Positions 6,942 to 7,135 of a stretch of DNA of 7,135 nt are shown piece by piece (position 1 is the stretch's first letter; each line of letters begins with the position of its first letter). The stretch covers positions 1 to 7,135 of the forward strand of contig JARROD010000199.1 of assembly GCA_037384225.1 (NCBI GenBank). The letters run 5' to 3'. The stretch comes from JARROD01 sp037384225. GTDB taxonomy: Bacteria > Pseudomonadota > Gammaproteobacteria > Pseudomonadales > Cellvibrionaceae. The translations under genes were made by a program, and so were the position numbers. The notes under the pieces are model-generated. The model saw only the letters and a list, made by a program, of their open reading frames with translations, had not been told where the DNA came from and searched no databases.

Positions 6942-6957
6942 TGTGATTCAGTTCACA
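6942..6957 (+). promoter_or_regulatory. CRP/Vfr-type operator
   Basis: TGTGATTCAGTTCACA matches the CRP core TGTGA-N6-TCACA at all ten conserved positions. Its centre (6949.5) is about 61.5 bases before the start site predicted from the -10 box at 6999-7004, the classic class I activator position. It therefore most likely controls the plus-strand gene beginning just past the right edge, placing that gene under cAMP-CRP-like control. Confidence 0.65.
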
Positions 6958-6974
6958 CTTTCAATCGGCCTGAC

Positions 6975-7004
6975 TTTAGTGCTGTTCGAGAAGATCTCTA
7001 TAAA
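6975..7004 (+). promoter_or_regulatory. Sigma70-type promoter with weak -35
   Basis: A good -10, TATAAA (6999-7004), is preceded 18 bases upstream by a poor -35, TTTAGT (6975-6980); TTAGTG at 17 bases is similar. A weak -35 is expected where CRP recruits polymerase. The predicted start is near 7011, giving a leader of roughly 125 bases. Confidence 0.45.
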
Positions 7005-7082
7005 AGTATTTGCATACATAGTACACAGTGCCACAATAAAATTGCGCTGCTTTTATCAGAAAAAAATAACCATTGGTCACAT

Positions 7083-7107
7083 TAAATTGGCGACAATTCC
7101 CAATTTA
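7083..7107 (+). repeat. TAAATTGG dyad in the leader of the next gene
   Basis: TAAATTGG (7083-7090) and CCAATTTA (7100-7107) are perfect 8-bp inverted arms with a 9-base spacer. They lie downstream of the predicted start site and just before the ribosome binding site. It could be a repressor operator or an RNA hairpin affecting translation. Confidence 0.45.
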
Positions 7108-7117
7108 GTAAGAATTG

Positions 7118-7125
7118 AGAGGGGG
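7118..7125 (+). promoter_or_regulatory. Shine-Dalgarno sequence of a gene starting beyond the window
   Basis: AGAGGGGG is a strong purine run with 10 bases left before the window ends and no start codon in them. A start codon immediately past 7135 would be at slightly long but workable spacing. Confidence 0.4.
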
Positions 7126-7135
7126 TTCTGTTTCT

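Noticed and set aside
6342..7135. CRISPR array, tRNA or riboswitch in the intergenic region
   Set aside because: No regularly spaced direct repeats, no cloverleaf or CCA-type end, and no recognisable aptamer core were found.

Overview
The window looks like a chromosomal segment of a Gram-negative, aerobic, probably marine or environmental gammaproteobacterium. This rests on moderate GC in the genes, Sec, lipoprotein and Tat export signals together, c-type cytochromes, and a near-perfect CRP-type operator. No rRNA or housekeeping gene fixes the genus, so this is inference.

Layout from left to right. Positions 91-777 (+) encode a TetR-family repressor with a KstR2-like look to its ligand domain. 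It is convergent, with only 22 bases between, to a three-gene minus-strand operon filling 800-6317 that is read right to left. Gene 1 (6317-5034) is a secreted mono-heme protein with DUF1588/DUF1585-like features. Gene 2 (5032-2456) is a large lipoprotein with two c-heme modules, a LamG/jellyroll domain and an uncharacterised C-terminal domain. Gene 3 (2407-800) is a Tat-exported protein resembling the DUF1501 family (alkaline-phosphatase-like fold). Genes 1 and 2 are one base apart and translationally coupled. The set recalls the DUF1501 plus multi-domain cytochrome pairs of Planctomycetes and Myxobacteria, whose function is not established. I infer an envelope complex in which the DUF1501-like protein acts on, or is matured with, a substrate bound by the jellyroll protein, with electrons passed through three c-type hemes.

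Positions 6318-7135 hold no convincing gene. Nearest the operon lies a 186-bp imperfect palindrome (6369-6554) with MITE/REP-like architecture: 18 of 19 terminal bases match between arms. An AT- and pyrimidine-rich stretch follows, with a tandem repeat and several dyads. The right end (6942-7135) reads as the regulatory region of a plus-strand gene starting just beyond the window: a TGTGA-N6-TCACA operator, a -10 box placing it at about -61.5 (class I geometry), a leader with an 8-bp dyad, and a purine-rich Shine-Dalgarno sequence.

The most interesting items are the secreted cytochrome/DUF1501-like operon with its duplicated CxxCH...HNCWE module, and the palindromic element beside its promoter region.
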